DNA from: Clostridia bacterium
GTDB lineage: Bacteria > Bacillota > Clostridia > Oscillospirales > CAG-382
Assembly (NCBI GenBank): GCA_900757905.1
Contig: CAAEPN010000222.1
Location: forward strand, 1-15,796
Length of the DNA stretch: 15,796 nucleotides
Direction: 5' to 3'
The notes below the pieces were generated by a model, which made no database searches, was not told the DNA's origin, and worked only from the letters and a program-made list of their open reading frames with translations. Positions 12,685 through 15,796 of the stretch are shown one piece after another. The translations under genes were made by a program, and so were the position numbers. How positions within the stretch are numbered: position 1 is the first letter of the stretch; each line of letters opens with the position of its first letter.

Positions 12685-15651
12685 ATGATAAAAGACACGC
12701 GCGTTGTAAAAGACGCCGTCTACCTGATAGACGATAACAGCATGCGTTCGAGAAGCGATGTGCAGAGCGGCTGGGATTTTGACGACCGCGGCGAAAAAAC
12801 CGCAAACTGTGAGGAAATCCGCGGACTTTACCTCTGCTCCGACGAAACAAGCGATCTCGACCCGTATCTTTCGCGCCGCTTTGTTCCGCTCAAGACCGGA
12901 AAAGCCGGCTTTTTCCACAACTTCCGCCTGCGTTACGGCGAAGATTTTTATCTGCGTTTTTTAAGCGACGACAAAAAAGAATCCGTCGCGCTTGAAATTA
13001 CCGCAAAAGACGGTCTTTTCTGCGTCGGCGGCACGAAGATCCCGGTTGCTGCCGAAAACAAGACCTATTCCCTTGGCATCGAATTTGACCTTGACCGCAA
13101 AAAAGCCGCAGTTTCCTTTGACGACGTCAATTACGGCACATTCAAACTGACAGCAAAAAGCCTTGCACGCCTTATCATCGGCGTCAAAGGCGGTCATTCC
13201 ACCTGCTATATTCCGCTTACCGTGCGTTTGTGGATAAACTATCTCATCTGCGACCGCGCCTACGTTTCCGCGCCCGGAAGCATGAGCGGCGCATGGCGCT
13301 TGACGGCAAAGGGCGCGGCTCTTGCCGACAGACGTCCCTACACGGAGGGTCAGAACCTCACTACCTATGCGCTCGTGACCGCGGACGGCAAGGTCGCCAC
13401 GCTTGAGCGCAAATTCGACGCAGTCAAGACAAAGATCTGCTTTGAAATCAAATATCTGCCCAAAACCGATACCGACGACATCGCCATCAGCCTTATAAGC
13501 GGCAGAAAGCCGGTATTATTGCTGCACGACAACGGAAAAGCGCTGCTTCACGAAAACGCGCTTTTGCGCGAACATCACGTAAACGTCTGGCAGACGTTAC
13601 GCATGGAAGCAAACTTTTCCACCGGAAAAGCGCTTGTCAAGCTGAACGGCAAAAAGTGCTGTGAGCTGCCTCTTGCAGACGGCGCCAAAAAAGCGGACGG
13701 CATCCGTCTTTCCTACACCGCGCCGAATGGCGGAATCTTGAAGTTCACCGACATTTTCGTCTTTGAAATGCAGCCGGAGCCGGCCGACTACGTGCCCGAA
13801 CCGATTTTGCCTAAAAAGAAAGATTACTATGTCGGTATGAACATCTGCTCACTGTGGCGCAACGGCGGCCATTGGGGCTGGGATGTCATTTCACCGTATC
13901 ATGAAAACAAGACCTACATGGGTTACTACGACGAGGGTCTTCCGGAGGTCGCCGACTGGGAGATCAAGTGGATGGCCGAACACGGACTGGACTTTGAGCT
14001 GTACTGCTGGTACAACAGCCAGGTGAACGCGCCCATCTGCACCACCGGCTTGTCCGCTGCCATTCACGACGGTCACTTTAACGCCAAGTACGGCGATTAC
14101 ATGAAATTTGCGCTTCTTTGGGAGGCCATGAACTGCGCACATCCGTCGGTTGAAGCTTTCCGAAAGCACATTGTTCCGTACTGGATGGACTATTTCTTCT
14201 CCGATCCGCGCTACTTCACGATCGACAACAAGGTGCTTATCGCCGTGTTCGGTTCAGGCAATCTTATCAAGGATTTCGGCTCGGTAGAAGCCGTAAAGGA
14301 ACAACTTGACTATGTCCGCGAAGAGGTCAAAAAGCTCGGCTTTGACGGCGCTATCTTCCTCTCCTGCGGCGGACCGACCGAAGCGGTGAGAGATTGCGGC
14401 TTTGACGGCGTTTACGCCTACAACTGGGGCACGCAGGGCTTTGACCCGGACTACACCAAGGCGCAGATCACTTCCCAGCGCGAGAAAAAGCTTGTTCATG
14501 TCGTTCCGACCGTTTCCACCGGCTTCAACCGTATCGGCTGGGGCAGTCCGCGCACGCCGCAGATGACCTGCGAAGATATGGGCGAGTGCTTGCGCTGGTT
14601 CAAGGAGGATGTTCTTCCGACAAGCGAGGGCGAGGACTGGAAAAAGAAGTTAGTCATGTTCTCAACCTGGAACGAATACGGCGAAGGCACGTATATCTGC
14701 CCGTCGAATCTGCACGGCTTCGGCTACTTAGACGAAATGCGCAAGGCCTTTACCAACGAATCCGCATCGCATACCGATATCCGCCCGGATGAGCACCAGC
14801 TCGACCGTCTCGGCTACCTCTATCCCAAGGGACGCAGCCTGATCCGCTGTGAGCAATATCTCGAAAAGTGCAAGCCGACTGAGCATGTAGACGATATCCC
14901 GACCGACGCGGCCTATTGGCAGCCGGAAAATGGACTTGTGATCCAAAACCGCGACGGAAAGCTTTGCGGCACGACCGATAAGTTCGACCCGCAGATCCTC
15001 CATACCGGCCTTTCCATCGACGCAAACGAGGTCAAAGGCGTACATATCCGCTTAAAAGCCAATTCCGGCGGCGGTGCGAACACCTGCGTCTACTTCATTA
15101 CCGATACCGACAGCGCTTGGTCGGAATCCAAAGGCGTACACGTCTTTATCAAGGGCGATGTCGTGACCGACGTTTATTACGATATGGCTTCCCTTCCCAC
15201 CTGGACGGGTACGATAACCGGACTTCGCCTTGACCCGACCGATATTGCCGGCAGCTTCGAAATCGAAGCCATTGAGTTGACCACCGATACCACCTCTCCC
15301 ATTATTACGGTGGACGGCGAGATCCATACGCCTTCGGTTCTTCCGAAGATCACCGATAAGGGCGTGTTTATCCCGTTTGAGCAGAACCGTCCGTACAAGG
15401 CTTTGAAATTCTACCACGAATGGTACCGCGACGAGCAGACATTATATCTGCTTCACGGAAAGACCGCAATGTATTTCACGGTCGGCAAGGATTATGTGCT
15501 TGTCAACGGCAAAAAGCATAAGCTGCCCGAACCGCTTGCTCTTTGCGACGCCCTGCCGATGTTAAGTCTTGACGTTTTATGCGATCTCTGCGGCTTCTCT
15601 TATACCGTTGAGGGACGCTATATCCGCATTCTGTCGAACGAGAAAAAATAA
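12685..15651 (+). CDS. Multidomain GH99/WbsX-like glycan-active protein
   Basis: Protein of 988 residues. Residues about 70-195 and 200-362 look like two beta-sandwich (LamG/concanavalin-like) regions. About 381-690 is the GH99-like/WbsX-like domain, with the N-terminal VGMNICSLW and YYDEGLPEVADWEIKWMAEHGLD, and WNEYGEGTY (662-670). GH99 endo-mannosidases use two Glu in WNExxEG; here Glu664 and Glu667. About 735-866 is a beta-rich, CBM-like module, and 870-985 resembles the copper amine oxidase N-terminal-like domain (VDGEIHTP, GVFIPF, VNGKKHKL). I start at ATG 12685 with GAAAGGAG upstream. The first 30 residues are polar (MIKDTRVVKDAV), so no signal peptide or membrane anchor is seen. The substrate, and whether it is a hydrolase or transferase, is uncertain. 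It is monocistronic within the window and divergent from the sigma operon. Confidence 0.85.
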   Translation: MIKDTRVVKDAVYLIDDNSMRSRSDVQSGWDFDDRGEKTANCEEIRGLYLCSDETSDLDPYLSRRFVPLKTGKAGFFHNFRLRYGEDFYLRFLSDDKKESVALEITAKDGLFCVGGTKIPVAAENKTYSLGIEFDLDRKKAAVSFDDVNYGTFKLTAKSLARLIIGVKGGHSTCYIPLTVRLWINYLICDRAYVSAPGSMSGAWRLTAKGAALADRRPYTEGQNLTTYALVTADGKVATLERKFDAVKTKICFEIKYLPKTDTDDIAISLISGRKPVLLLHDNGKALLHENALLREHHVNVWQTLRMEANFSTGKALVKLNGKKCCELPLADGAKKADGIRLSYTAPNGGILKFTDIFVFEMQPEPADYVPEPILPKKKDYYVGMNICSLWRNGGHWGWDVISPYHENKTYMGYYDEGLPEVADWEIKWMAEHGLDFELYCWYNSQVNAPICTTGLSAAIHDGHFNAKYGDYMKFALLWEAMNCAHPSVEAFRKHIVPYWMDYFFSDPRYFTIDNKVLIAVFGSGNLIKDFGSVEAVKEQLDYVREEVKKLGFDGAIFLSCGGPTEAVRDCGFDGVYAYNWGTQGFDPDYTKAQITSQREKKLVHVVPTVSTGFNRIGWGSPRTPQMTCEDMGECLRWFKEDVLPTSEGEDWKKKLVMFSTWNEYGEGTYICPSNLHGFGYLDEMRKAFTNESASHTDIRPDEHQLDRLGYLYPKGRSLIRCEQYLEKCKPTEHVDDIPTDAAYWQPENGLVIQNRDGKLCGTTDKFDPQILHTGLSIDANEVKGVHIRLKANSGGGANTCVYFITDTDSAWSESKGVHVFIKGDVVTDVYYDMASLPTWTGTITGLRLDPTDIAGSFEIEAIELTTDTTSPIITVDGEIHTPSVLPKITDKGVFIPFEQNRPYKALKFYHEWYRDEQTLYLLHGKTAMYFTVGKDYVLVNGKKHKLPEPLALCDALPMLSLDVLCDLCGFSYTVEGRYIRILSNEKK

Positions 15652-15663
15652 TCGCTGTTAAAC

Positions 15664-15699
15664 CTGAAGCCGGTACGGGAAACACCGTACCGGCTTCAG
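15664..15699 (+). terminator. 15-bp perfect hairpin after the GH99-like gene, probable terminator
   Basis: CTGAAGCCGGTACGG (15664-15678) and CCGTACCGGCTTCAG (15685-15699) form a perfect 15-bp stem around GAAACA, 12 bases after the stop. There is no U-run directly after it, so its action as an intrinsic terminator is uncertain; it could be a 3' stability element or part of the repeat that follows. Confidence 0.5.
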
Positions 15700-15791
15700 C
15701 GTGTCGCAAAACTACGTTTTACGACACGAAAACAGATTCGTGCGCTCGCGCCTCATGCCAAAAAGCTCCGCTTTTCGACACTCGCGAATCT
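15700..15791. repeat. Nested inverted repeats at the window's right end
   Basis: CGTGTCG (15700-15706) pairs with CGACACG (15722-15728), and AAAAC/GTTTT lies inside, one mismatch apart, making a 12-bp arm around TAC. AGATTCG (15734-15740) pairs with CGAATCT (15785-15791), and AAAAGC-TCC-GCTTTT (15761-15775) lies inside it. CGACAC recurs at 15776-15781. No open frame is supported here. It looks like a palindromic intergenic repeat, possibly continuing past the edge. Confidence 0.55.
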
Positions 15792-15796
15792 ATCGG

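Noticed and set aside
1..15796. CRISPR arrays, tRNA or rRNA genes, transposases, attachment sites
   Set aside because: No regularly spaced repeats, no tRNA-like cloverleaf and no transposase or integrase motif were seen.

Overview
The window looks like chromosomal DNA of an uncultured clostridial Firmicute, probably a gut Oscillospirales/Ruminococcaceae-type organism. The evidence is a 56-residue clostridial 2[4Fe-4S] ferredoxin, a Gram-positive-length S12, strong AGGAGG-type ribosome binding sites, near-consensus sigma-A promoters, an FMN riboswitch in front of ribU, and a sigma/anti-sigma pair next to MBOAT/DHHW genes. No species can be assigned from the sequence alone. All genes lie on the minus strand except the last one.

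Read in the direction of transcription (right to left), the minus-strand genes fall into four blocks. (1) 12381-10358 is a sigma factor / anti-sigma / acidic-linker lipoprotein operon with its own sigma-A-like promoter. It is followed closely by an MBOAT O-acyltransferase and a DHHW (AlgX/AlgJ-like) protein (10272-7741), a membrane plus extracytoplasmic pair typical of surface polysaccharide O-acetylation. (2) 7519-2989 is the str operon rpsL-rpsG-fusA-tuf, with a perfect-consensus promoter before rpsL, a second one before tuf, and a strong terminator after tuf. An unusually long, structured 179-nt spacer lies between rpsL and rpsG. (3) 2858-1790 holds an FMN riboswitch, an intrinsic terminator, ribU (riboflavin ECF transporter S component) and a ferredoxin gene with its own promoter and terminator. 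(4) 1463-1 holds two carbohydrate ABC permeases (MalF-like and MalG-like), the second cut by the window edge.

On the plus strand, 12685-15651 encodes a 988-residue multidomain protein. It has two N-terminal beta-sandwich-like regions, a GH99/WbsX-like catalytic domain with WNEYGEG, a beta-rich module and a copper-amine-oxidase-N-like C-terminal domain, and no visible signal peptide. It is divergent from the sigma operon. The shared ~300-bp region holds both promoters, several inverted repeats and a hairpin-rich leader. Right of it the window ends in a series of nested inverted repeats.

The least ordinary parts are the sigma/anti-sigma/lipoprotein/MBOAT/DHHW cluster beside the leader-controlled, apparently non-secreted GH99-like protein, and several structured non-coding stretches (rpsL-rpsG spacer, inverted repeat touching the str promoter, right-end palindromes). 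No CRISPR array, transposase, tRNA or rRNA was recognised.
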